Part shown: one piece after another, positions 28,081 to 38,737 of the stretch
Position numbering within the stretch: position 1 is the first letter of the stretch
Layout: the number at the start of each line of letters is the position of its first letter
NCBI GenBank assembly: GCA_963693365.1
Contig: CAVNZM010000005.1
Coordinates: 12,934,377-12,998,376, forward strand
Direction: 5' to 3'
Source of the DNA: Amoebidium appalachense
Lineage: Eukaryota > Ichthyosporea
Length of the DNA: 64,000 bases
The notes under the pieces: generated by a model
Databases searched by the model: none
Seen by the model: only the letters and a program-made list of their open reading frames with translations
Told to the model about the DNA's origin: nothing
Translations under genes and position numbers: made by a program

Positions 28081-28207
28081 GTGATGTTTGTACTTGGGCG
28101 TTGAGAGTGAGGGAAAGGGGAGTTGGTAAGGAGGCGGGGAGAGGGGGGAGGGGAGGGAGGGAGGTCAGACGGAAAGATGCTTGTGTGAGACTGACCTCCT
28201 CCTCATG

Positions 28208-28210
<3 letters not shown>

Positions 28211-28244
<34 letters not shown>

Positions 28245-28272
28245 GGGGGGGGGGGGGGGGGGAGGGGGGGGG
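28211..28272. repeat. T-run/G-run composite
   Basis: T33 followed directly by G19 and a short GA extension. Confidence 0.9.
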
Positions 28273-28482
28273 TAGGGAAGGAGGGGCTACGAGGACACGC
28301 CTTCTTAGATAACTAGCTGCTGTTATGTAATTGATGCTCGGCTTACTTAAAATTGGTGTGGACTAGGGGAACGCGCGCGTGCGCGCGCGTTGTGTGTTTG
28401 CATGGCCATGCACGCATGCGTGTTTGTGCATGTGTGCGGCGTGTGCCCATATGTGGGAGGAGGGTGGAGGTGGTGAGAGGTG

Positions 28483-28606
28483 ATGCACCCTGAAGTGCGA
28501 GGAGGTACTCTGAACAGATATGGCGTGGGCCTATGCAGCCACCGTGCTGCCAGCACCCTGTCTGTGAAATATCGAGCAGCACCCATGGGTCACCAGCAGC
28601 CTGAAG
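28483..28606 (+). CDS. candidate first exon, unrecognised
   Basis: ATG at 28483 opens 41 codons (contains LNRYGVGLCSHRAASTLSVK) and ends at CCTGAAG|GTGAGT, a near-consensus donor, in phase 1. No continuation exon was identified before the next gene at 29898. No family is recognised. Confidence 0.25.
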
Positions 28607-28875
28607 GTGAGTGCCACAGTGCAAACACACCGACAGCATTTATCTCCCCTTGCAATAGTATTGTATACCCGTTCTCCTGTAGATGAAGATGGGAGGAAGC
28701 CGTAAAGTAACAAGTCAAATAGGCGCTGAATTTTAGAGAGTTTCGATTTAGCTTGCCAAAAGACACTCACTCTCCTTTATTTAATAAAAACCGCCAGTAG
28801 CACACACAAAGTTCATGGACGAACACCGTGGCATTCTCTCCAAAACACCCTATCCCTCTCTCACTCACGTCACAC

Positions 28876-28895
28876 ATACGTGCACGCACACACAC

Positions 28896-28989
<94 letters not shown>

Positions 28990-29135
28990 ACGCACGTGCG
29001 CGCACATGCACACACACTGGCACACACGCACGCACCCACACACACAGGAAAATACACACACACATACACACGCACGCACACGCACACGCGCACACGCACA
29101 TACACACACACACACATATATATACATATACATAT

Positions 29136-29181
<46 letters not shown>

Positions 29182-29182
29182 A
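28876..29182. repeat. CA microsatellite followed by (TA)n
   Basis: Pure CA for about 75 bp, variants to 29115, then about 20 TA units at 29139-29179. Confidence 0.92.
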
Positions 29183-29732
29183 TACATACACCCATACCCA
29201 CAAACACGTGCGCGCACAAGCACACAAGCACACCGTTGAAACAACCGCGCTGCTTGGAGCTGGCTCCCCCCCGCATTCGCCCTAGGTCAATCTAAAAATA
29301 GTCTTGCTGGCTTATTGGTCAAGGCCATTTTAGTACAACCAATAAAAAGCTGCAATGGTGCGTCTCATTTTCGAACGCCGATCTGACAGCACTGCGGATG
29401 TGCAGAACCGCGCCGCGCTGCGCGCTGTTTACCAAGCAAGAAGAATTAGACGATTGTACTGGGGTAGCTTTTTATAATTAAAATTCTTAGAGCCAATGAC
29501 CATGTCTTTACATAAAAGCGCATAGCAGCGATTGAAGGTTGTGTTGTAGTGTTGTGCTTGCTGTTGCCACAACCAGGTGGTGTTTCAAACCCTAAAGCGT
29601 TATCGGCAATAAGGCTTGAGGGATCCATTCAAAAGCACCCAATCATGATAGATTACAATCTCACAATATGCTGTAACCCAATCATACGTTTGTAATATCA
29701 CGGCATAATCTAGGCGTCAACAATAGAGCTAT

Positions 29733-29742
29733 CCATATATGG
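29733..29742. promoter_or_regulatory. CArG-type motif upstream of the lectin gene
   Basis: CCATATATGG, the SRF/MADS CArG consensus, lies 156 bp upstream of the start codon at 29898. It is one of five exact copies in the window. Confidence 0.35.
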
Positions 29743-29897
29743 TTATCGCGTTCTATATCTCCGCTGATAACTCTGTGCAGGGTGCCGCGCCCTCTTCAGT
29801 TAACGTTCGTGAACGGTCGCATTTAGCTCAAACTCCCCACGCCACTTTGCTTTTTCCTTCATATTATACTCAGTAGAGCTAGGCGGCAGCAGGCAGC

Positions 29898-31908
29898 ATG
29901 GCCACGCAGCTGCAGCGCAAAGGCACTGCCCCACGGCATCTTGCCGTGGCCATGGGCGATGGCGATGTGCTGCAAAACACATCACTGCAGCGCACGGCAA
30001 GCACACAGCTGCAGCGCCGTTCCAGTGCACGTGTGCAGGTCGACCAGGAGCGTGCAGAGGCGGTGCCAAAGACAGAGGTGGAGGACAAGCAGAGGAGGAG
30101 GCGGCGCATATTGATTGGTGTGGGGGTCGTGGTGGGCCTGGCCGTGGTCAGTGCCATAGCCGGGGGGATTGCTGCGGCAACATCAGGCAGCAGCAAGGGT
30201 GCACCTGCACCCGTGCAGGCAGACGAGAAGACACAGACAACAGCGGCCCCACCGCGCACCCTAGTGCGCTCAACCGTACCTGTGGTTACACACGTGCCCC
30301 TGCCGGTCACACCCCCCGTATTCACCACCCAGCCCACAAACACCTCTGTGGCCCTGCCCACACCAACAAATGTCACGGTGCCACAATCACAGGTAGATGG
30401 GGGGGGGTGTGGTTGTACAATGTGTGTGTGTGTGCAAGGGTTTAAGTGGTGTGTGGCTAGTGCGTGTGTTTTGGCACTTTTGCACTTTCAGTTTTTTTTT
30501 TTTTTTACTGGGCTGCCTTGAAAGTGCGGGTGCTCGTGTGTGTGTGTGTGCATTGACTGTGTGCACATGCACGGGCCTGGGTGTGTGTGTCTGTGGGCTG
30601 CTACTGGACGTACGTAAGAATGCCACGAAATCATGCTCGTGTATGCACTCTTGGCACATGTGCGTACTTCCAGGTGACAAAGCTGCGTAGATGTAAAGAA
30701 AGAGGTGGTAGAGATATTGCACTCTGGTTTATGTGTTCTACGGGGGTGGGGGGATTGGTGGTCTCTTAGCCGTTGGATATTGCACTTTGATTGGCCTCCT
30801 ACCATGCCCTGGTGCAAAAACACATCTTCATATGGGGTTAGAGAGCCACGGGGCTACATGCCCCGGCATGCATTTAGTTTTTATTCTTTATCAGAGTGTG
30901 CATGGGGCACCGTTTGTGGTTTTCTCTCATGATGCTCACTAGTGCTCGTGCCATAGGGTCTGATAGGAAGGTGTGCTACATACTCGTATGATATGGGCCG
31001 ACAAGAAGGTGTGCTATTCATGCCGCTGACAGCATGACCGTAGTATAGTTTACTAATGTTTATTAATGTGCACACCTTTGTACCGTTTCGTTCGTTTCCT
31101 ATTCTGCAGTCCCCCCGCCGCCCCCCCTCCCCCCCTCCCCCCGCCCCCCGCCCACCGCCACCACCACTACCCACCAACCCGGTATCAACCCACCAATGCA
31201 CAACCCCCTCGTCCCATTCCTCCCTCTTCTTTCTCGCCATTGAAGAGAGCACACATCAATCTCCCTCTCCAAACATCAACTCTCTCATATGTAAATCTGA
31301 CCCCTTCTCCACAGACCAGGCCGGCAAAGCCGCCCAAGCCCATCAAGTTCCCATGGCCCACGGCAGCCAATGGCATCATCCAGGGCCCATACACGTTTTC
31401 ATACACGGCACGTGACTACACGTTCACAATTGACCCCCTGGCCAAGGAGGAGTTACAGGACCGCAGCAACGACTTTCTTCCCATTTGTGGCCAGTTGGAT
31501 GTGGGCGGTTGGCCCCAGTGGCGGCACCTGCAGAACCAGATCCACGGGGAGTGCATTGGCATCGATAGCGGGGACAATCTGCTTTACTCCACACCCTGTG
31601 ATGATACAAGCAGGGCACTGGCCTTCTGCTGGAATAATGTGACTATGGACGTGAGGACCGTGCCTAGCGATGCCTCTGATGGTATGTGTGTGCCTGCATG
31701 TGTGGTGGTTGTAGTTGTGTTTGGGTGGTTGGGTGGGTGGGTGGGTGGGTGGGGGGGGGAGGGAGGAGGAGGAGGAGGATCGCGTTTGCGTGTGGGGGGG
31801 AGGGGGGTTTATAATCCGTGCTTGTGACTGCCTATCTGTGTGTGGGTTTCTCATATGTGTGTGCAAGCGTGTCGGGTGGCAGTGTGGGAGGTGGGCAGAA
31901 TGCCGGAA

Positions 31909-31951
<43 letters not shown>

Positions 31952-32418
31952 AGGGGGACGAAGTTGGGGGGGGGGGGGGGGTGGCACTTCTCAGCACTCT
32001 TCCACCCCGCTCCTTCCAACCCCGCCCCCGCCTCCCTGCCCCCTCTCTCCCCACCATCTCGAATTAACGCACGTGAATACGTGCACGGTCCCGTAGTGTT
32101 TCCTAAATTGGTGTTGTTCAAAGGGCACGTAAAACCCCCCCAATATTCGTCCACACTCACTGTTCTCTTTCCTCAGGTGACCTGTGCCTCGGCATCCCGG
32201 GCAAGTCTGTCTACATGACGCTGGTCAAGTGTGCAGGAAACAACGGGGTGTGGGGGTTCAATCAGACAAATGGAATGCAAATTTTCAACAGCGCAACGGG
32301 CCTGTGTCTGGACGTGCAGCACCAGCACAGCGGCGCCCCCCTGGTGTATTATGAATGCAAGGGCCCCGGAAAATCGTATAAACCCCCCAACCAGTGGTGG
32401 CTGTGGCAGGGGCCATAG
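29898..32418 (+). CDS. type II membrane protein with C-terminal ricin-type beta-trefoil
   Basis: Three exons: 29898-30392 (donor CAG|GTAGAT), 31315-31681 (after CTCCACAG, donor GTATGT, phase 1) and 32177-32418 (after TTTCCTCAG, TAG stop), 367 residues in total. Residues 1-70 are basic and probably cytosolic, with three LQR-K/T/R-type Ser/Thr motifs. RRRRR precedes a single membrane helix at 71-94 (ILIGVGVVVGLAVVSAIAGG). A Pro/Thr-rich stalk follows to about 175. The C-terminal part has three trefoil-like lobes: GECIGIDSGDNLLYSTPC, DLCLGIPGKSVYMTLVKC and TGLCLDVQHQHSGAPLVYYE, closing with QWWLWQ, the QxW signature of ricin B-like lectins. The expected role is carbohydrate binding at the cell surface or in the secretory lumen. 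The ligand is unknown. Introns are 922 and 495 bp. Confidence 0.82.
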
Positions 32419-32467
32419 ATGTTGGCCCCCCCCACATTTTCTAATGTAATTTTTCACATTAAGACTT

Positions 32468-32492
32468 TGTTGAGATAAAAATTATCTCAACA
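32468..32492 (+). terminator. perfect 11-bp stem-loop after the lectin stop codon
   Basis: TGTTGAGATAA, loop AAA, TTATCTCAACA, followed by a third GAGATAAT. It lies 50 bp past the stop codon, so it is in the 3' UTR or at the transcript end. Its role is inferred from position only. Confidence 0.4.
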
Positions 32493-33066
32493 GAGATAAT
32501 TTATTGTTTTGTTGTAACCAAAATCGATATAAATAGTCAACACTGTACAGCGTGAAAGACAACTCGCATGTTTGTGCGAATGAGTGAAGTGATTGGGGTG
32601 GCCAGGTAGGCTGCTGGTAAAATAGGGTGAGTCGCCTTTTGTAGACCAGCACGTGACTTAGTGTTTCCTGCCATTGTAGATATCATCATTTATGCGAACA
32701 CGGCTGCATAGGTGCCTTGCCATTGCTAGACACTACCTGAAGCATCTGCTAACTGCATGTTTGAACGCAAACGAATAAAAACGAACACAAACCTTACTAA
32801 TGATTTCATATGATTGTCCTGCCTGACTTGAGTTTATGACCTGTCTAGACATCGACCTCCCCCCTCCCTCTCCTCCTCCCCCTCCTCCTCCCCTCCTTCT
32901 CTCCTAACCCTCTCCCCCCCCCCCCCCCCCCCCCCCCCCCCACCCCCCTCCCTCCTCCCTGCCCAAATACACACACGTGCACAGAAAAACCGACACCCAC
33001 ACACAAAAGGATTTGCCTGTATATTATCATGAACACTCGCCCACTGCACATTGTTAACCTCCCTCC

Positions 33067-33097
<31 letters not shown>

Positions 33098-33327
33098 TTT
33101 GTTCTTGCCCCCACGCATACTTCAGGGCCCTTCCCCGCAGCCCCTATAAACGTACATGAGCAGTCTCCTTTGTTCGCTATCCTTAGACGAATGACGAGAA
33201 AACTTTGAGCTCTGCTTGTGTGGGTGCACATACTGATGTTAGTAGGACCCCCCCCCCCCCCCCCCCCGCCCCTCTCCCCTCCCCCCCCCCTTCCCTCTCT
33301 CTCTCTCTCTCTCTCTCCCCCCCCCCC

Positions 33328-33370
<43 letters not shown>

Positions 33371-33742
33371 CCTCCCCCACCACCACCACCACCACCACTG
33401 GTACCTCAAGGCAAGATTACAATCAAGACACCACCCACCCACCCATGGGCTGGGCCAAAGAAAAGAAAACACATCACACACACGCTGTGCGCGCATGCAC
33501 ACGCACACATGTCCACACACACATACATGTGTACACGCGAACACACACACACACACACACGGGTCCACACACGCGCGCGCGTACGGACACGTGCCGTATA
33601 CTATATCACACAGACTTGTACGGTATATGCCGATGCCATCACATTAAGAATCCCCCACCATGAGAACAAACTACTAAGCACTTGGGCCCTACTATGGTAC
33701 CACATTGATCCGTTTGGGGTGTTGTTACTGGTGGACATGCCG

Positions 33743-33777
<35 letters not shown>

Positions 33778-34275
33778 TCCCCCAATGGCCGGCTGAACGT
33801 CCCCCCTCGCTTCCCCTGAGAGACTTCAAACCATTTGCCCCCCCACTCATACCCGTGCGGCCTGATGGCAATAACTTTAGAACATCTGCATGACAGCGCT
33901 ACGGGTTGTCCAAAAAATGAAAATATGCGCCGCCACCACATCAATTCACTTGGAACAGCCTGTTGTCATTCAACGTCAACGTCAACCCGACTTCAGCTGA
34001 TGTAGTCCCTCCTCTATCTTTAACGGTTAAATCATACTAGTCTTTTCCAATGCACTGTAGCTAATCATTGGTTTCTTGGTTGAAGCCCCCCACATCAGTC
34101 GCTATCGATTGCACATCTGCAACCGTTAGTAATCAACCTTGGCAGCAACGAGGTTATTTTTTATTATTATTTTCAGTTGAACGAGATGCATATGCTGGTT
34201 GGCAAATGGTGTTGGGGTGGCCACGAGTATTTGGTGCGCTTGCATTATAGCAAGGCGCATGGGGGGGAGGGGGGG

Positions 34276-34306
<31 letters not shown>

Positions 34307-34372
34307 AGGGGGGGAGAGTGCCACGCTCGGAGAGAGAGAGAGAGAGAGTGAGGGGGGGGGGGGGGGGGGTGC
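32493..34372. other. region without a resolved gene; C/G-tract rich
   Basis: C-rich blocks at 32860-32945, 33061-33098, 33247-33370 (with a CT core and (ACC)n) and 33744-33780. CA repeats at 33478-33560. G blocks at 34261-34318 and 34350-34370, with (GA)n between. The open frames encode only low-complexity peptides. The last G block abuts the truncated first LTR of the next feature. Confidence 0.5.
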
Positions 34373-34879
34373 CCTGACACTCGATCACCACATGCACATC
34401 TGCATAGTTGAGGAATGTTGCCAATTGTGTTTTGACTGCAAACGATTGGTTCACTGGTCCCAGAGATCTCTAAATGAAAGTAACCAATCCGATTAGCGCC
34501 TGGCATCCGGATTACATTCCAGACTGCTGCCCCACGGGTATATAAGCCACGTCTCTGCCAAGTTCAGTCATGGAGTAAAGTCATGGAGTTCAGTCATGGA
34601 GTAAAGACGTGGAGTTCAGTCATGGAGTTAACACACTGAAAGCAGTAAAAAAAAAAAAAAAAAAACGGGTCAGCGCCCAAGCGCGCCACGACGACCCTGG
34701 TCACAGCGGACTCTGCCTCTAACTTCACGTCCCCTACGACGCCTTGAACGGAGGAGCCAGAAACCGACTTCTAGGCTGTACCCTACACCCGCGAGCGTAT
34801 TTCCGTGAAGTAGAGACTTTCGCTTCCACAAACTCCATCCGCAGCAGCCTGCGACATCAACGTCAAGTATTCCACTTCA
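34373..34879 (+). repeat. LTR 1, 5'-truncated
   Basis: It begins at CTGACACTCGATC, about 80 bp inside the LTR, right after a G tract, and ends at CCACTTCA. The TATA box is at about 34538. The internal A tract is about 20. Confidence 0.85.
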
Positions 34880-34988
34880 TTGGCGGGGCACGCACCACAG
34901 TGGAATGCACACCCCGGTCTACCCTGCAAGCAGCCACACTCACTCTCTCTTCTCTAGTGGTGTGTACACTTCTCCAATTGGGTAGGGG
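34880..34988 (+). other. 109-bp internal region 1 (PBS to PPT)
   Basis: TTGGCGGGGCACGCACC at the left end, CAATTGGGTAGGGG at the right end, nothing coding between. The same 109-bp segment, differing by at most a base, recurs at 35621-35729 and 36389-36497. Confidence 0.85.
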
Positions 34989-35332
34989 TGTTGGAGTGCA
35001 GACTTACGCTCACTCCACAATATGTGTATGTTAGCTTTACAATTGGTTCCGTGTACACAGACACACGCTGACACTCGATCACCACATGCACATCTGCATA
35101 GTTGAGGAATGTTGCCAATTGTGTTTTGACTGCAAACGATTGGTTCACTGGTCCCAGAGATCTCTAAATGAAAGTAACCAATCCGATTAGCGCCTGGCAT
35201 CCGGATTACATTCCAGACTGCTGCCCCACGGGTATATAGGCCACGTCTCTGCCAGGTGCAGACATGGAGTTCAGACATGGAGTTCAGACATGGAGTTCAG
35301 TCATGGAGTTCAGTCATGGAGTTAACACACTG

Positions 35333-35367
<35 letters not shown>

Positions 35368-35620
35368 GGGTCAGCGCCCAAGCGCGCCACGACGAGGGCC
35401 TAGTCACAGCGGACTCTACTTCCAACAGGGTTATGGGCCCAGACACGACACCGCGGCCTCTAACTTCACGTCCCCTACGACGCCTTGAACGGAGGAGCCA
35501 GAAACCGACTTCTAGGCTGTACCCTACACCCGCGAGCGTATTTCCGTGAAGTAGAGACTTTCGCTTCCACAAACTCCATCCGCAGCAGCCTGCGACATCA
35601 ACGTCAAGTATTCCACTTCA
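34989..35620 (+). repeat. LTR 2, complete, 632 bp
   Basis: TGTTGGAGTGC to CCACTTCA. The internal A tract is expanded to over 30 bases. Confidence 0.88.
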
Positions 35621-35729
35621 TTGGCGGGGCACGCACCACAGTGGAATGCACACCCCGGTCTACCCTGCAAGCAGCCACACTCACTCTCTCTTCCCTAGTG
35701 GTGTGTACACTTCTCCAATTGGGTAGGGG

Positions 35730-36388
35730 TGTTGGAGTGCAGACTTACGCTCACTCCACAATGTGTGTATGTTAGCTCTACAATTGGTTCCGTGTACACA
35801 GACACACGCTGACACTCGATCATTACAATTGGTTCCGTGTACACAGACACACGCTGACACTCGATCACCACATGCACATCTGCATAGTTGAGGAATGTTG
35901 CCAATTGTGTTTTGACTGCAAACGATTGGTTCACTGGTCCCAGAGATCTCTAAATGAAAGTAACCAATCCGATTAGCGCCTGGCATCCGGATTACATTCC
36001 AGACTGCTGCCCCACGGGTATATAGGCCACGTCTCTGCCAGGTGCAGACATGGAGTAAAGACATGGAGTTCAGTCATGGAGTAAAGACATGGAGTTCAGT
36101 CATGGAGTTAACACACTGAAAGCAGTAAAAAAACGGGTCAGCGCCCAAGCGCGCCACGACGAGGGCCTAGTCACAGCGGACTCTACTTCCAACAGGGTTA
36201 TGGGCCCAGACACGACACCGCGGCCTCTAACTTCACGTCCCCTACGACGCCTTGAACGGAGGAGCCCAGAAACCGACTTCTAGGCTGTACCCTACACCCG
36301 CGAGCGTATTTCCGTGAAGTAGAGACTTTCGCTTCCACAAACTCCATCCGCAGCAGCCTGCGACATCAACGTCAAGTATTCCACTTCA
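35730..36388 (+). repeat. LTR 3, complete, 659 bp
   Basis: As LTR 2, but with a 45-bp internal duplication containing ACAATTGGTTCCGTGTACAC, and an A tract of only 7. Confidence 0.88.
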
Positions 36389-36497
36389 TTGGCGGGGCAC
36401 GCACCACAGTGGAATGCACACCCCGGTCTACCCTGCAAGCAGCCACACTCACTCTCTCTTCTCTAGTGGTGTGTACACTTCTCCAATTGGGTAGGGG

Positions 36498-36729
36498 TGT
36501 TGGAGTGCAGACTTACGCTCACTCCACAATATGTGTATGTTAGCTTTACAATTGGTTCCGTGTACACAGACACACGCTGACACTCGATCACCACATGCAC
36601 ATCTGCATAGTTGAGGAATGTTGCCAATTGTGTTTTGACTGCAAACGATTGGTTCACTGGTCCCAGAGATCTCTAAATGAAAGTAACCAATCCGATTAGC
36701 GCCTGGCATCCGGATTACATTCCAGACTG
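36498..36729 (+). repeat. LTR 4, truncated at the inversion junction
   Basis: It starts TGTTGGAGTGC and stops at CCAGACTG, where the sequence switches to the opposite orientation. Confidence 0.85.
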
Positions 36730-37148
36730 GGCCCATAACCCTGTTGGAAGTAGAGTCCGCTGTGACTAGGGTCGTCGTGGCGCGCTTGGGCGCTGACCCG
36801 TTTTTTTTTACTGCTTTCAGTGTGTTAACTCCATGACTGAACTCCATGACTGAACTCCATGTCTTAACTCCATGTCTGCACCTGGCAGAGACGTGGCTTA
36901 TATACCCGTGGGGCAGCAGTCTGGAATGTAATCCGGATGCCAGGCGCTAATCGGATTGGTTACTTTCATTTAGAGATCTCTGGGACCAGTGAACCAATCG
37001 TTTGCAGTCAAAACACAATTGGCAACATTCCTCAACTATGCAGATGTGCATGTGGTGATCGAGTGTCAGCGTGTGTCTGTGTACACGGAACCAATTGTAA
37101 AGCTAACATACACATATTGTGGAGTGAGCGTAAGTCTGCACTCCAACA
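36728..37148 (-). repeat. inverted partial LTR
   Basis: On minus it reads from TGTTGGAGTGC (37148) through TATA and A tract (8) to GGGTTATGGGCCC, then meets LTR 4 through a 1-2-base overlap. The base beyond 37148 is not polypurine, so this LTR end borders host DNA. Confidence 0.85.
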
Positions 37149-37656
37149 GTGCGGTTGGTGGTGGTACATACCGGTGGTCGTGTGAATGGGTGGGTGGAGG
37201 GGGGGATGAAGCCCGAAGACAAGCAACTAAGTGAGATAGGTACATGCCGGTTGCAGTACATGCACTGTCTAGCTGTGTTTGCTTACGTGCCACCGGGTAC
37301 GTTTGTGTACGTGTGTGTGTGGGGGGGGAGGGGGGGAGGAGGGAGGGGTGAAGGGGGAGGAGGTTTGGGGGAGGAGAGGGGGAGGGGAGGAGGGCCCCGG
37401 CGGCAGCGCGGGGAGGGGGGGGGGGGAGGAGAGAGAGAGGGAGAAGGGCAGGGGAGAGAATCCCGGGGGAGTGCTATGTGTGTAAGCATAGTCAGTTACA
37501 AACCAACGGCATTGCAGCCACACCAAGGCCAGCCACTGGTATCAAACACACAACCCCTTCGGTGATTGAATCCAATGACGGCCAGGCTGCAAGCTATTAT
37601 TACTATGACATCCTCAGAAGCAAATGCAAACCTCCCGTCCCTTCCCCCCTCTAGAG

Positions 37657-37687
<31 letters not shown>

Positions 37688-37874
37688 ACAACCACCACCA
37701 TCATCCCATCCGTATTTCAGCCACCGTGTGTGTGCTGTTTTAACAGGTATACTCGACATGACATTAATGTGGAGCATTCCTGTTCAGCTGTATGCTAGTC
37801 TTAAGCGCAAATGTGGAGCACGTCACCAGTTGAGTGAGGGAAGCCGGGCGCATTGCCCTGTAACACACAACAAG

Positions 37875-37905
<31 letters not shown>

Positions 37906-38500
37906 AAAACTGAGAGCTCATAACAGGCGATTCTTCATAGCAGCCCACGCACACATGCCTCGGGAACAGAGTCCCATGGCACGCGGCCACCCCTCCGTTC
38001 CCGCTGTTTGGTCTTGAGGACAGGGGGATTATTCCGTTTCCTTGAAACATAAAGCTATAAGAAGGGACAGAAGGAGGCGCCGCTTCTGAGGTGCGGTTGG
38101 TGCGCCCAACTGCCTAAGAGATCAGGTCGAAGCTCCTTTCTGAAATTGTGTGATTGCCAAAGAAACGCGAAACTGGCGCGCTGAGCCTGAGGGCATGTAC
38201 GTTTCCCCAAATTCAAGCTCCCAAAAAACTAGCCACAAAATTATCCTAGAGCACACACACGTGCTTCCGGTAAGAAATCACCGTTTGCCCAACATAGCCA
38301 TGGCGCAGCTCCGTTGACCGTGCGGGCTAGACGTCAACTTTGCCTGCTGTTTTGTGAGCGAGAGTTGTTTACATAAACGCAATCATGTGGAATGTTTCGG
38401 TGTGTGCCAATATTTAGATGTGTTTTCTCTTCGGTTACAAATTTAGATGTTCATGTTGCCACCATCTGCATGGCCAGTTTCATGAACAGCCTCGCGATCG
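37149..38500. other. region with two exon-like stretches, no resolved gene
   Basis: After a G/GA block (37320-37440), plus-strand DNA is open and protein-like at about 37486-37665 (contains TPSVIESNDGQAASYYYYDI). It is open again after GCTGTTTTAACAG at 37747-37860 (contains LMWSIPVQLYASLKRKCGA). The first stretch is open and protein-like on minus too. They may be exons of a small gene next to the retroelement array, but no start or family was found. 37869-37903 is an A tract. 38100-38500 shows nothing further. Confidence 0.3.
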
Positions 38501-38546
38501 CTCCGAGAGCGAGTCTAGGCTGCCTGTGTCATTAGTAGCCCTCAGT

Positions 38547-38595
38547 GATTGGTTGATTCATTAAGTTCGCGCGCTTTCTGGTTCCTCCCATTGGT
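38547..38595 (+). promoter_or_regulatory. two CCAAT boxes upstream of NACA
   Basis: GATTGGTTGA at 38547 and CATTGGTTGA at 38589, about 40 bp apart, lie 150-190 bp upstream of the NAC-alpha start codon. This pairing suits an NF-Y-type promoter. Motif evidence only. Confidence 0.45.
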
Positions 38596-38737
38596 TGACC
38601 TAATGAGCAGCAAAGATCATGTTCCCACGTGCCTGACACACAGCCGCCCCGTTTGTGTTTTCCCACTCCAAAAAGTCCTGTTTTTTCTGACTCATCCGCA
38701 CCCATCCACGGTTTATCCGCACGCATCCGCCACCAAA

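Larger units (their letters stand above)
34373..37148. mobile_element. tandem array of miniature LTR retrotransposons (TRIM-like)
   Basis: The order is LTR (5'-truncated) - 109 bp - LTR - 109 bp - LTR - 109 bp - LTR (partial), joined head-on to an inverted partial LTR. Each LTR starts TGTTGGAGTGC and ends CCACTTCA (TG...CA). It contains CCAAT motifs, a GGGTATATAAGCC or GGGTATATAGGCC TATA box, CATGGAGT-type short repeats and an A tract of varying length. Each 109-bp internal segment starts TTGGCGGGGCACGCACC, a good primer-binding-site candidate. It ends GGGTAGGGG, a polypurine tract touching the next LTR. There is no coding capacity. This is the anatomy of a TRIM or tandem LTR-retroelement concatemer. 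Confidence 0.85.
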
